Part shown: one piece after another, positions 9,968-24,151 of the stretch
Layout: the number at the start of each line of letters is the position of its first letter
How positions within the stretch are numbered: the first letter of the stretch is position 1
NCBI RefSeq assembly: GCF_937616625.2
Contig: NC_065570.1
Coordinates: 13,030,001 to 13,094,000, forward strand
Source of the DNA: Mercurialis annua
Taxonomy: Eukaryota; Streptophyta; Magnoliopsida; Malpighiales; Euphorbiaceae
Direction of reading: 5' to 3'
DNA: 64,000 bases
Notes under the pieces: generated by a model
Databases searched by the model: none
What the model was told of the DNA's origin: nothing
Seen by the model: the letters and a program-made list of their open reading frames with translations, nothing else
Translations under genes and position numbers: made by a program

Positions 9968-11410
9968 TTGATGAGTTTGACTCCCGCTTTGTTCCTTTTG
10001 TGTTTTCAGGATAGGGGTCTGTTTCGTACTTCTGGGGACTTTATCGACGCTCGTATCTGGTACAGTTATTTGCCCTCTGTTGTTCAGTCTCGAGTAGATG
10101 TTGCAGGCTTTGGCCGTTTTGCTAGTGCTTTGTTTACTACGACGATATGTGACAGTGCTTCTCTGCGTGCGCTAATGGACCGTTGGATGGACACCTCCCA
10201 TACTTTTTACTTGCCGGTTGGGGAGCTGACCGTGACTCCTTTAGATTTTTTGCTTATCACAGTGATAGGCTTTGGAGGTCCGCCTGTGCCTTTTGGCGTC
10301 CTATGATCAGAGGGATGCGTACATCTTGGAGATACTGGGTTTTGTGTTGGAGATGAAGGGTCGTAATCTCCGCCATAGTGAGCTGTACGAGCGTTACCGG
10401 GATAGTATTCCCAGGACTAGTGACGAGGTTGATCTGATTGCCCGCGCTTTCATCTGCTATCTACTGGGGTCCATATTATTTTGTAGTTCAGGTGCGACTT
10501 TGTCTCTTTGTGTGCTGCCGACCTTGGAGGAATTAGATAAGGTCACGTCTTACGACTGGGGTCTGCTACTCTAGCCTATATGTACACTATCATGGACCGA
10601 GTGGTTCATTTGGATCCCGTCTTTCTAGGATGTGACCCGTTGTACATGTGAGTTATTTTACTGACCCATACTTGCATCGTATTTTTATTTTTGCCACCTT
10701 TATTCGGTTTTTGTTAGATCTGGGCCATCCATATGGGCATCTTGACTGTTTTTGGCACCCTTTCGGGCTTAGGGTTACCTCTACTGAGATTTTGGGACTT
10801 TTCTCGCACTTTGACGCAGAGTCAAATAGATGAGTGTAGAGGCTTGCTGAGCGAACTGGCGTTGATAAATATGAGTATTGAACTTTGTTCTTGAATTATT
10901 TTGTATCTGAATTGTGGCGTTGACCCGTATTACTGGTCGTAGGTGGATACCACTTGGAACACTCCACCCGGAGTTCGTTGGCCTCGGTGGGTATAGGGAG
11001 CTGCAGACAGGTCGGGCCTGCGTTATCTAATTCATGGCCCGAGTTGTCGATCTTGGTTTATGGGAAGCGTGTGCTCCATTGGTAGGCTAGCCCACGTACA
11101 CGTATGGTCCCTGTTGGACCTCCTCTATCGATGTTGCATGGCAGGGACATGGTATAGCCTGCTCTTCGACCGGATCTGAGGGGTTTTCCGGCTACAAATT
11201 TCGTATCTACCCCTTAGTTGAGTTATTTGGACGACTTCGCAAAGTATCATCTTCTAGGGAGGCTGCCTTTGGTTGAGGCGCCTGTCATTCCGGGTGTTCA
11301 TGCTCAGCGGGCGGCCACATGTATGTATTATTTTTGTTGCTTCTTTTTTTCTGGGTTTTTATATTTGCTTGAGTTTTTTCTTTCTGGTGTTCTCTTAGGG
11401 ATAAGCTAGA
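9968..11410 (+). pseudogene. Plant-mobile-domain (PMD/MAIN-like) protein, broken
   Basis: The first frame (9968-10306) shows the PMD hallmark HTFYLPVGELTVTPLDFLL. A second frame overlapping it (10272-10574) continues with ARAFICYLLGSILF and LEELDKVTSYDWG, and further in-register pieces occur to about 11400 (for example RWIPLGTLHPEFVGLGGYREL near 10945). The pieces are in different frames and separated by stops, so the gene is dead. PMD genes are either host MAIN-like factors or passengers of plant transposons; the hairpins and minisatellite upstream favour a transposon setting, which is inference. Confidence 0.7.
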
Positions 11411-12280
11411 CGCGGGACTCGCTCTGTCCGTGCTAGGGTAGACGTTCCTGGGCTTATTGATCACATTAATTTAGAAGACATATCCGAAATAATTCATCTC
11501 AACATACGTACATAGAAGTCCATAGGATAAAGTGCTGGAAAGTAAGCAAATCTAGAAAACTTGAAATGGGAAATTTGGAAAGTATGTATGACACTCATAT
11601 GACTCGATATGGACTGGCATGCGAGCACGTAACAATATAATTCTGGGACTTCTATCATGTAGCAGACAGAGGTGGATTTTATTCATTTTGCATGCACAAA
11701 GCTTAAAATAGATGTATATGTGAGATTGATTTCATTTATGTCATTTGAAATCCTATACAACCTCTAATCACATTTTCATGGCAGTCCTAAGATTTCTAAG
11801 TGATTTGTTAGATTTAAACCTAATTAACGTGGTTATCTTATTTAACTTATTAAATGGCAAATCTGGACATGCTTAGAAGGTGATAAACATTATAAACATG
11901 CTCATGTACAGTTGATATATATACAACATTAGAAATACTTTTAAACTGTGAATATTTAGAGCGTGCAGCTGCTTGTCATCTTTCTATCTATGCAATCGGA
12001 TTATGGATCTGGGCAGAACATGGAAGTTCTTCCACTGGTAAATACCAGTCTATAGGTCTAAACGAAGGCCAATTTCGAGTTCAAGCGAACCTAAAATCAG
12101 GTATGGAAGTTGTTGGTCCGGCGGGCTTGAGCTTTGAAGCCCATGGTTACATGGCAGTCTACTGGATCTGACGTGGCAGGCTGATGCTGACTGGGTTGGG
12201 TCCGGAAAATTACAGAAATAAAATCGTACAACTATAACAAGCCTGTGGACTCAAACAAGCCCAATTCCGAGGTCAAACGA

Positions 12281-12298
12281 TCTAGCGCCGGCGCTAGA
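12281..12298. repeat. Perfect 18-bp palindrome
   Basis: TCTAGCGCCGGCGCTAGA is self-complementary over all 18 bases. It lies in a GC-rich island in otherwise AT-rich DNA and is similar in composition to the hairpins at 9814-9881. Confidence 0.85.
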
Positions 12299-14608
12299 AG
12301 GAGTGGCGGTGGCGTCACAATGATATGGAGGCGGCGAAAAGCTCGTCTGGGGAAGTTTTGACAACGGTTTGGGAAACCTGCAAAAACATCAAAAAATAGG
12401 CAAAATTTCATAGTTAGGGGTCTGGAATCATACATGTTCGAAATATATGTGCAAAAACAATAAAACACATCCTAGACATGTTTATAAGATTGAAAGTATG
12501 TCAATCATGGCAAATATGACATTTATGGAAGTTTATGGTAGTTATATTAAAACTAACTAATCATGCATCTTATCAATTCCAAATTAAACAGTCATGCATT
12601 TAAAAAGAATAAACATGTGATAGAACTAAAGTCGGGTCCTCTGAAATACCATTATTAGTCCTTGTTTCGTTTTTTGGCAATCCAGATGAAGAATATAGCT
12701 CTGGATTGATAAACAATAGTGCGTTCTTGAAAGATTAAAGCGTATTTAACTTGTTTAATTGACTATAATTGAGTATAGTTTAGGTGTTTTTTGTTGAGGT
12801 GGTTTGTCCAAATCTATAGAAATTTAGGGTTTTGTATTCTTTATTCGTACGGTATGCCACCGATCTGTCCCCCCTTAATTGGTGAGTCAAGGTTAGTTTA
12901 TATAGGATTAGGATTAGGTCTAGGGTTATCTAGTGTTCAAGTTAAGTTAGGAGTATTCTATTGAGTGTTTAGATTAAGTTGAAGGTCTACTATAGATAAT
13001 TAATCAATTAAATTCTTATTAAATGATAAGCGTCATGAAAAAGGCGGTTAAAAGGTTGTTTTAGTGTCTGAAAGTATAAAAAAGGACTTTCAGGACAATA
13101 GGATTTGAGTATGGTCAATTTAGTCTATTAACCGTATAAATTGACCCATAAACTTATATGTCAATGCAAATCGGACTTTTTTTTGTAGTCTTTTGGACTT
13201 TTATGGGCTATTTGTGGCTAATTACGCTTCAATCTTTTAAGTTTGTCAATGTGCACTGATTGCCCGCTTGAATTCCAACATGCGGTTTGTTAGCTCGTCA
13301 CTGAGACGAGTTTCTCTGGAATTCATCATTGTACGCTTCAGTCCCTTATTAATTTTTTTATTTGTCCGAAAAATAAATGTTTACAACACTTTATCAATTA
13401 ATCATTTGTAATTTATCACCAAAAATTATTGATCCCATATAAATGCAACAATATAAGATTTTTTTTGTGTCAACCTAAAATATTCTATATAAATCTATCT
13501 AAAATTCACGTTAAACCCACCTAAAATTCACATCACATGGAAACAATATAATAAAATCCATCATATTCTATTTATGTGCTATAATTTTTTAATTATGAGT
13601 TGACTAAAATGTAAAAATATTAAATTCACCAAAATCTATCTACGACTTGACGCTAATAGTGAATTTTGGTGGACTTTTGAAATACAATATTTTTATAAAT
13701 GTGTTATTTCTGGATATTTTTTAATTTACTTCTTCAACGTCACTATATTTAAAATTAGAAATGGAAAAGGTGCTAAAATGTCCATAGTCTATAATTCGGT
13801 TCTCTTATAAACACCTCATGCATTTCAAAGTTCAATAATGACACTAACGTCTTGTAAATGCATCAAAAACACATAAAACAAATTCTAACTCCGTTTACAT
13901 TTTTGTTTAGTGTCATCTGATTTTTGTACTTTTTTTTATGCGCTTTCAAGACGTTAGAGTCATTTTTAAAATTAGAAATATATGATGTACATGAGATGCG
14001 GGCTGAACATTACAATTATTTTTGCAGCTTTTCCTTTTCAAAAAAGTTGCATAGGTTTGTGAAAATGCAAATTTCATTTCTTATTGATTTTCTATTTTAT
14101 ATAATTTTTTTTATAAAATTTACATTTATTACTTTTTTCTTTTAAATATTACAGTATTTTATTTTGAAAAATATCCTTATACTCTTGAAAACATTTTAAA
14201 ATTTCATAAATTTTACTAAAATTTGAATTAATTGTAACTAATTCCATAAACTAGAATCATATAATCATATAATAAATTTCAAAATAAATCAAACACATAT
14301 TTTGTGAATTCCAACTAAATTTCTTAAACCTTATAGAATGTATTTAGATTAAATACACTCTTAAATGAATTAATCTTAACATAGAAAATGAATTGTAAAT
14401 TTAAATTGAATCTGAAAGAGATATAGATTATTTCTAATAGCATCACGACAACAAAAAATGGACTCCAAAAGAGAAAATAAAGATCTATGTAATAGTTAAA
14501 TTGTTGGACCAATCTTTGAAAACAAAATGGAATTAGAATTTTGAAAGTCCCTTCTAAGGATTGATGCCCTAGTATAATCAGACAATAGTGTGTTAACTTA
14601 TTTGAAAT

Positions 14609-14810
14609 AGAATTAATTATATATAAAATCATTACTTTTATATAATTTTTAAAAATAATTCGATTTTTAAAATGTGTCAATTTAGGGCATCACCTTTCAT
14701 TTCTTTTTAAAAACAACATGGGCACTGAATTGACACATTTTAAAATTCGAATTATTTTTAAAAATTCGTGTAAAAATGGTAATTTTATATGTAATTAACC
14801 CTTTGAAATA
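14609..14810. repeat. Fold-back element (inverted repeat, arms about 70 bp)
   Basis: The left arm ending ...AAAATGTGTCAATTTA (to about 14685) matches the reverse complement of the right arm starting TGAATTGACACATTTT (about 14727), with a loop of about 45 bp. The arms are AT-rich and imperfect. Probably a small MITE or fold-back element. Confidence 0.6.
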
Positions 14811-16340
14811 TTCATGTAAAATTTTCTGAATCTTTATTTTCAAAATTAATTTAAAAATAAGATTAAGGTTTTATTAAGTTTTCGACATACGAAAAAAGAT
14901 AAAAATAATCTAAATGTATAAACAAAAAACTAAGACGGCCTTTAGTTGAGGACTAGGAATAAAAATGAGAATATGAATGAAAATGAAAAGAAATGGAAGG
15001 AATGATTTTTTTTTAAATATGTTGTTTGATTTAATAAATTAAGTTAGAAATGACAATGAAATTAGTAGGCATGAGTGTAAAAACCAAACCAAACTGAATT
15101 TAATTTTGTTTTGATATTAAAAAATTATTTGTAAATCGGTCCGGTTTTGAGTTTAATTTGTTTTGTTAAATTATAATATAAACCATATTTAAAACCAAAT
15201 CCAACCAATAAGTCCGGTTTGGTAAGAAAAAATTAAATCCTTAAAATTTTAATTCGGTTTGTTTATGAAAAATAGAAAATTTTGGTTAAGTTTGGTTCAA
15301 TTTTTGTTTTTAAAAAAAGATTTGATTTTGCATGATATTATTAAAAATATCGGTTTTTTTAGTTTGGTTGAGCTTTGGACATAATGTTTTCAGTTAACTT
15401 ATAATATAAACAAAACCAAGATAATTGAATTAAACTATAAAATTGTACTGAATTTGTTTCGATTTTATATTATAAAAATTCAGCTGCTCAGTTTAGTTCG
15501 AAATCGGACATAATATTTTTAAAGTTTAAAAATAAACCACAACATAATAGTCGAACCAAATAAAAAATCCGACCGAAAGGACATGTTTGTTTCAGTTTAA
15601 AAAATTAATTCCCTGCGATTTGATATTTAAAAATATAATTTTCACTGCATTTTGGTTTTAGATATTAATTTTTTTAGTTAAGTTCCAGTACAAAGCCAAA
15701 TCAAAATAATCGAGTTAAAAAAAGGACTGAAATGAAAGATATGTTTTTGTTTGAAAAAATTTATGTCCTTAAAATTTGGATTCGGTGTTAAAATAAGAAA
15801 AAAAAATTAGATTTATTTCAACTTGAATGAATAAACACTATTAGAAATGAAAATTAATTTTAATTTTTTAAAAAAATTTATTAATATAAATAACTAATAA
15901 ACTATAAAAGGAATTAAAAAAATTCCTTTTTATTATTAGAAGTTTTCTATAATATAATGAATATCATTTTTAAAAAAATATTTTATAATTATATATTAAT
16001 CATATTTAGTTAAATTTTAATTTAATTTTTGTAAGAATAGAAAATTCATTTAAGGAAATAATTAATTCCTATTCAAAGAGTAATTATATTTCTATTTTTA
16101 ATTAAAAAAACAATTAAAATCATCTTTTAACCAACTAAAAGCGCCATAAAAGTATAATACAAAGCAATATAGTGGAGCATTCACTTTATACTTTAGCCTC
16201 ATTGTCCGTGGTACCAATCCGTTAGTGCTTTATGATTCGATGGAATAAGACCCAACAGTTCCCATTGACCTTTCGTGTGTTCGGCCTGAACCCCTAAATT
16301 CACCGGTGCCCTTGTGGTCCATCTGCCCTCTTATCTTTAG

Positions 16341-16650
16341 TCAGCCACCAACCTATAAATAGCTTGTGACCAATTAAATTGTCAATTACTATTCCCACTA
16401 TAGCATATCTCATTTTTCCTTTTTTTCTTTCCTCTTTCTTTTTTTTTTCTTGTTTTTTTCTTTTCTCTCTCATTTTTCTCTTTCTTCCTTCTCATTTTTC
16501 CTTTTTTCTCTTTCTTCTTTTTCTCTCTCTTCTTCTTTTTCTTCCTCTTCATCTTTCCTCTGCAACTTTTTTTTTCTTCGTCTTTTTCGAATCTGCTTTT
16601 TCTATTTTCCACATTATACAAATGAACTCTAAGATAAACAAATTTGAATA
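16341..16650 (+). other. TATA-like box followed by CT-rich tract
   Basis: CCTATAAATAGCTTG at about 16351 precedes roughly 170 bp that is almost pure C/T (16405-16575). The combination resembles a plant core promoter and pyrimidine-rich 5' leader, but no coding sequence follows. The ORFs through this tract on both strands are low-complexity artefacts. Confidence 0.35.
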
Positions 16651-16849
16651 AAAAAAAAGTTTAAGAGATAATATGATGGTGGTAGATGAGAAAGTTCTTC
16701 TTCTTTTTCTATTTTTTGTTCTATGTTGTTTTAAATTATTGTAGCATCGTTTTTTGGAATTTTATATAACTTTTTTTGAAAAAATCGTAATGTTCTTCAT
16801 TAATGATATTGTGACCTGGTTTTCAAATGTTTTAAATTAATTTTGAAAC

Positions 16850-17000
16850 TGTGTTCTCGAAACTGTTTTATACTGTTCGAAACCTTTGTAAACGGTTTGA
16901 AACTGTTATTTTTTAAACTGTTTGAAAGCGTTTTTTAGAAACTGTATTAAACTGTTTGAAACTGCAATTGAAATTGTATTTGAAACCGTTTGAAACTGTT
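16850..17000 (+). repeat. Degenerate TTTGAAACTGT repeats
   Basis: At least seven variants of AAACTGTTTGAAACTGT occur in this stretch. It is a simple tandem repeat with no coding content. Confidence 0.6.
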
Positions 17001-17799
17001 TTTAATAGATTTTTAATGAGAACAAATAAATTAATAATTTACAGTTTTCTTTGTTTTTGGAGAAAGTTATGATCGTTAGATTTGAATTCGAAGTGAAATT
17101 TGAAACTATTTGATTACGAATTAAAAATTCGAGCGGATCGAAATTAAATTTGAAAGTCACAATAAATTTTTAAAAAGTAATGATAGAATTAGAAAAATCA
17201 ATTTGTTGAATTGTTATGAGTTGAAGATTTTAAATTTAATTGTTGATTTGTTATTATTTTTTTCACTTTAAATGAGCTGAAGAAGAGAAGAAGAATAAGA
17301 AACTACGGATAAAACATGTTAGGTATAAGTGGAGTATAAAAAATAAAGCGCAGAGTAAAAACATAAGTGGCTGACACGCTTGGGGTATGTAAATCAAGTT
17401 AGAATTTTAGGGTTACCAAATGCTAATATTTTTCTAATATAGGTAATTAGCTAATTCTCTCTTTCTTTTTTACAACATGATTCCTTTCATGTATCACATC
17501 ATTAACAACTATCATAATTATGTAATTATCACAAATTTTTAAAATGGTCCTATGATGTTTTTAATATTTTTTTTTGTTATTGTACATCCAAAAAAATATG
17601 TGTACGTAATGAAAAACAAAATAAAAAAGATATATAAATTTATTAAGAGTTTAATAAAAATATTGAATATAGCATAATAAATGGTCAGAAAAATAATCAC
17701 TAGGAGATATCTTCAAGAGCCATATTTTCAGTGTGTTTTTGAAAAAGCTTTGAATGTAGTCATTTCATAAATATGTATACAATCATATCATTTATGCAT

Positions 17800-18040
17800 A
17801 AATTATTAAGTGACAAACATTCCTCTTCTAACGTATTGTTTCATTGATAGATATTTAAGGTCCGTGTATTTTTCTCCCTTATATATTTTGAAAAATTGGA
17901 TTGTGGCGTTATTATCACAGTAAAAAGTCAAACGCTTAGAGATAAAACTCAAAGCCCCAAACTGAGAGACAAAATTTTCCAACCATACTCCCTGATTTGC
18001 ATCCTCAAAACATGCCACATATTCATCTTTCATAATAGAT
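17800..18040 (-). pseudogene. Copia remnant, RNase H end
   Basis: On the minus strand this reads as Copia RNase H: MKDEYVACFEDANQGVWLENF, then LTFYCDNNATIQF. It is the 3' end of the same decayed Copia copy whose earlier parts lie at 18963-19255 and 20939-22110. A long-TIR element sits between this piece and the next. Confidence 0.75.
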
Positions 18041-18962
18041 ATATGAATAAAGGATCATTTTACCTTCTCAATTTGGCACAAAGTATCAAAAAAGTCTAAA
18101 ACTGGAAAACCGGATCACTTTTACCCTGAACTTGGCAAAACCGGCTCAAGAACCCCCTATGCAGACGTAGCACCATAATTGGAGAGTGAGTTTCTAATTA
18201 GTCATATTTAAATGTTAATTTATTATAATTAAACTCTAATTAAGTTAGAGGCCATTTTGAACATTGTTTCAATTTTTTTTTAAAAAAAAAATCCGGCGAG
18301 GAGCCTCCTCGCTGGAAAAAAGAGCTGATGCTCCTCAGAAGAGGGGCAACTTCTCCTTGGGTTTCTTCTTGTTTTGGCGAGGAGCATGCCAAATGAACAG
18401 ATCCATCTAGAACTGTTCATCAAAAAAATGATGAACATACCACTATTCATCACTTTCATTAAGTGATGAACAAATGGGTCTATTTTTGCAATTTTGTGAT
18501 GAACAGACCGATCGGGTCTATTATGGAGTATTGATTTTTGGTTCCGAGAGGTAAATTATTTTGTCGTGTATAAAAGTTATTTTTAACGATTTTTAATTTT
18601 ATAAAATTATGGATATTTATATAAATTAAATAAAAAAATTAATTTTTTTTGTGTTAAAAATTCAAAATTAGGGGGTTAATTTGTTATATATAATTTTAAA
18701 TTAAAGGGATTAAACGTTTTTGTTTAAATAATTAGGTATTAATTTAAAATGTTAAAAAAAGTAGAACCATTTTAAACCTTTTTCCATCAAAAACCACCAT
18801 TCAAAACCGGAGAGTGTGTCTCACTTTTTTAGGTGAGAGTGGGGAGGGAGATTTTTGTTCCAATTTTTCCAAGTTCATGGTAAAACTAATTATTTTTTCC
18901 TACTTTAAACTTTTTTGATATTTTGTGCCAATTTGAGGGGGTAAAGTGATCGTTTATTCATA
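18041..18962. mobile_element. Long-TIR DNA element (MULE-like), non-coding
   Basis: About 60-bp terminal inverted repeats: the left end reads TATGAATAAAGGATCATTTT and the right end, on the other strand, reads TATGAATAAACGATCACTTT; both continue through GGCACAAA and TATCAAAAAAGT. It interrupts the Copia remnant. Flanks ATAGATATA and GACATATAT could be a decayed 9-bp target duplication, as MULEs make. The interior has no ORF. Confidence 0.65.
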
Positions 18963-19255
18963 GACATATATAGCAACCCAGATTTATGGCTTTTCCGTAT
19001 ATATTGCACCTCTAGATAAGAGGTACACATGGCCAAAAGTGCAATGTCTAGAATCTAAACATCCACCAAAATCTGCATTAAAAATCCAACAATCTGTAGA
19101 TGTATTGACTTTCTATATGTGAGCATATAATTCTTGTTCTCTTTTAGTATCTCAAGGCTTTATTTGCAGCTATCCAATGAGCGAGTCTTGGGTTACTCTG
19201 ATATATGCCTAACATTCCAACTGCAAGGTTAATATCGGGTTTCGTGTAAACTTGT
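18963..19255 (-). pseudogene. Copia remnant, RT/RNase H connection
   Basis: The minus strand gives NPDINLAVGMLGIYQSNP and further degraded pieces with stops. It joins in register to the YIQV end of the RT piece at 20939 once the solo LTR between them is removed. Confidence 0.7.
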
Positions 19256-20933
<1,678 letters not shown>

Positions 20934-20938
20934 CTTGT

Positions 20939-22110
20939 ATATACATCAAACTCCCAACAAGTGAAGAATAAAGATAACTTTCCATTATTTTACGTTCCAA
21001 TTCATTCCACGCACATTGATCAAGATCAAGTTTATGTCCTTTATGCAATGGAACAACACTAGAAGAACATGCCATTATGCCGAATCTTTCTAGAACTTTA
21101 TCATTATATTCTTTATGAGATAGTCCTATAATTCCAAGTGATCTATCATAAAATATCTCTATTCTAATTACATAGGACGACTCGCCAATATCATTCAATT
21201 CAAAGTTTTCTAATAAGTAGCGTTTAATCTCATGTAACAGGCCAAGTCACTACTGCAATCGACATATTGTAACAAAACTATGAACGTACTTCCACTGATA
21301 TTGAGGCATATACATAATCAAGAATGTTTTCCTTAAAATTAAAAACTGTAGCAGTTTCATGAAACTTTAGATACCATTGCCTTGAGGCTTTTTTCAGTTC
21401 ATAAAGTTATTTCTTAAGTTTGCAGACCACGTTTTTCCGACCTTCGATAATGAAGCCATCAGGTTATGTCATGTAAAATTCTTCTTGCAAGTCTCCATTA
21501 AGAAAGACGGTTTTTACATGAATTTAATGTAACTCGAGATCATAATGAGCTACTAATGTCAATATAATTCTAAGAGAGTCTTTCCTAGACACAAGGGAAA
21601 ACGTCTCAATATAACCAATACCTTCTTTTTGATTTTTGGCTATCAAGTCTAACTTTATGACATTCGATATTTCCATTAAAGTAGGGTTTTGTTTTGAATA
21701 CCCATTTACACCTGACTTGCTTGTGTCCCATAGACAATTAAACAACGTTGCATACTTCATTTTCAGCCATATATTTTAGTTCATCTTTCATGGCATCGAT
21801 CCACTTGTTAGAATTAACGTCTTTAAGAGCTTGTTTGTATGAAATAAGATCTTTAACAATCCCAATATCAAATTATGCTTGATAAAGTACATAATCATTG
21901 GAAATAGTTGATCTTCTCTCGTAAGTTGATTTTCTTAATACTGATTCCTCTAGTGCTCCCGTCATATGATCGTTATTGGCAATAATATAATTATGGAGTT
22001 GTTGCTCTCTATTTAGGTATTCCTCACTGTCTAACTGTTTGGAAACTCGGAGATTCCCAACATCTTTCAAATTTGAGGGTAAAAGGATAGTTATAAAACA
22101 TTGAAAACAT
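20939..22110 (-). pseudogene. Copia remnant, reverse transcriptase
   Basis: Minus-strand Copia RT in several frames: a linker KSTYERRSTISNDYVLY (near 21900), KNQKEGIGYIETFSLVSRKDSLRII, then LNGDLQEEFYM, KASRQWYLKFHET, and finally the thumb region YVIRIEIFYDRSLGIIGLS and LVGSLMYIQV. Stops and frameshifts are frequent and the YVDD motif is not intact. The family match is clear from motif order; activity is excluded. Confidence 0.85.
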
Positions 22111-23301
22111 GGGAAGAATCAGGTACAATTTTGGGATCTGAGATCAGAAAACACGGTTAGAAAAACTCCTCGAAAGGGTGTTCCGAGAACTCACTCCGAA
22201 TCTCAAGTAAGTATTTGGTGAAGAAGAAGAAGAGTATAATAAAAAGAGATATTAGAGATAAAAAAAGGTATACTTTATAGTTTAATGATAATATAGTTTA
22301 TATAGTGTACTCTTCTTCTTCACTCGTGCTTCCTGTGGTGAGGTGTTCCTTTATACTATAGGATGAGCTGGTCTTTTCAGTTATTTTGGTGCTCAAAATA
22401 CGGATGGCGCGGTATATGTATGTTCTCTTGTTTGAGAATTTTTAGTGGTCCCCTTGGCTAACATGGCCTTTCTTTCTACTTGTATAAGTTTATAATCTTT
22501 ATACCTTAATTCCAGTTAGTCTTATTGTGACTATGAACCAGGATGAGATAAAAGGCAACTCTGGGATAGGAGAAGCTCCATCCAGGATTAGAATTTTGGT
22601 GGGCCTATGAAATCTTAATACTTTATTGGTTCAGCCTTCCCTCTTCTTGAACCAATTTGTTAGCCAACTCATTCACCATATATATTTTTTTTAATGGCGT
22701 TATACAAAATTTGAAAAGGTCCATGCTAAGAAGGTAAAAAATTAGGATAAATTAAACGAGAAAAAAATCGTCCACCATCTTTTTCAAATTCTTTAGCTGT
22801 GCTGCAAGGTTTGTCATCTCAATGACATGATCAAATGTATTGAAAGTGTGCCATCAAAATTCATGCTCGTAAGATCTGCCATAACTTTCTTCCCAAGAAA
22901 TATGTCTGCAGTGTCATAGCCAACACCACCAAAGTACACACATTGTGAATGAGTGCTGCAGCTTGATTAATCCAGCAACAAGTTGCAAGAACTTGAGGAA
23001 TCCAGCACAGCTATTTTTGAAGCTGTGTTACCATCAAACTTTTAATCAACTGATATAAAATTATTCATACAGATCTGACTCGTTAGATTAGTCAGCACCA
23101 ATTTAGTGTGATCAAATAGTGGATCGTTAAATAAAACAAATTCATTAGACAAAACCTTTATAAAATTTGGTATAATTTTCATTTTATGGGTATTCTTTTA
23201 GTTTGAACTAAATCAAACTAAATCATTTTTTTAAAATTTAACCAAATTGAAATTTGTATACATTTAACTAAACAAAACCAAATTTAGTTTCAAAAAAAAA
23301 A
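22111..23301. other. Unassigned AT-rich DNA
   Basis: No supported gene. A short inverted similarity, AAGAAGAAGAAGAGT near 22217 and ACTCTTCTTCTTCACT near 22309, bounds about 100 bp. Confidence 0.4.
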
Positions 23302-23653
23302 GGCTTAATGGCAAAAAAAATCCAAACCTTTACGACTTGTTGCAATTATATCCAAACCTTTGAATTTTTGCAATAATATCCAAGTTGCATTATTTTGTTG
23401 CAATAATATCCAAATTGCACTTTTTATGTGATTTTTTTTTGAGTTTTTTTGCCATTTTTGGGGACTTTTACTATATTATTATACATCAAAACATAATAAT
23501 ATCCTAATATCTTAATTGTAAACAACAAATTTAGCCATCAATTTGACTATTATTGCTACAGAAAATGCAATTTGGATATTATTGCAAAAATTAAAAGGTT
23601 TGGATATAATTGCAACAAGTCGTAAAGGTTTGGGTTTTTTTTGCCATTAGGCC
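23302..23653. mobile_element. MITE with about 85-bp TIRs
   Basis: 352 bp. The left end GGCTTAATGGCAAAAAAAAT matches the reverse complement of the right end (GGCCTAATGGCAAAAAAAAC) and the match continues for about 85 bp (ACGACTTGTTGCAATTATAT...). It is flanked by A runs of at least ten bases on both sides, consistent with a poly-A target duplication of undetermined length. No ORF. A MULE-derived MITE is the best guess. Confidence 0.8.
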
Positions 23654-24151
23654 AAAAAAAAAAAAAAACCAAATTTAAAAATTTAAAATATTTCAAAACC
23701 GCGAGCTGATTTGATTCAGTATATTGTATTTGGTTCGATATGCGTAAATTCCTTATAGATATTGCTTAATATATTAGGCTAAATCATGGTCAATTTTTCC
23801 TCCGCCGTTACATTCATGTAATGATCCCCAATCAACCTGAAATAGATTGCATTGCACAAATATCACAATAATAAGGCAACTCGTATGCATATGGATTGTC
23901 ATATGCTTTCCATTCCATTATGAAAAGTAAAAGTCAATTCAAATATATATATGATTGGGAAAGATTATTATTCAGCGACATTGAAGATGAATGTACAGGC
24001 AAAAACTATTCCCGAAGCCCTCAATACTTTTAACTTAATCCAAATGATTTACATGTGCGTAAGTGTAATCAAGCAAACCCCTAATCATGAGCATAACAAG
24101 AATTTCCAAGTTAGGTGAAGTAAGAGACTTACTCAACAGTGATAAAGAGAT

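Larger units (their letters stand above)
11411..16340. other. AT-rich intergenic DNA, no gene supported
   Basis: Only short chance ORFs are present. Noted structures are the 18-bp palindrome at 12281 and the inverted repeat at 14609-14810. 15060-15700 contains many degenerate AACCAAA/TTTGGTT phrases but no clear unit. Confidence 0.6.

Noticed and set aside
16379..16651. ORFs in the CT-rich tract on both strands
   Set aside because: Low-complexity Phe/Ser or Lys/Glu runs from a pyrimidine tract.
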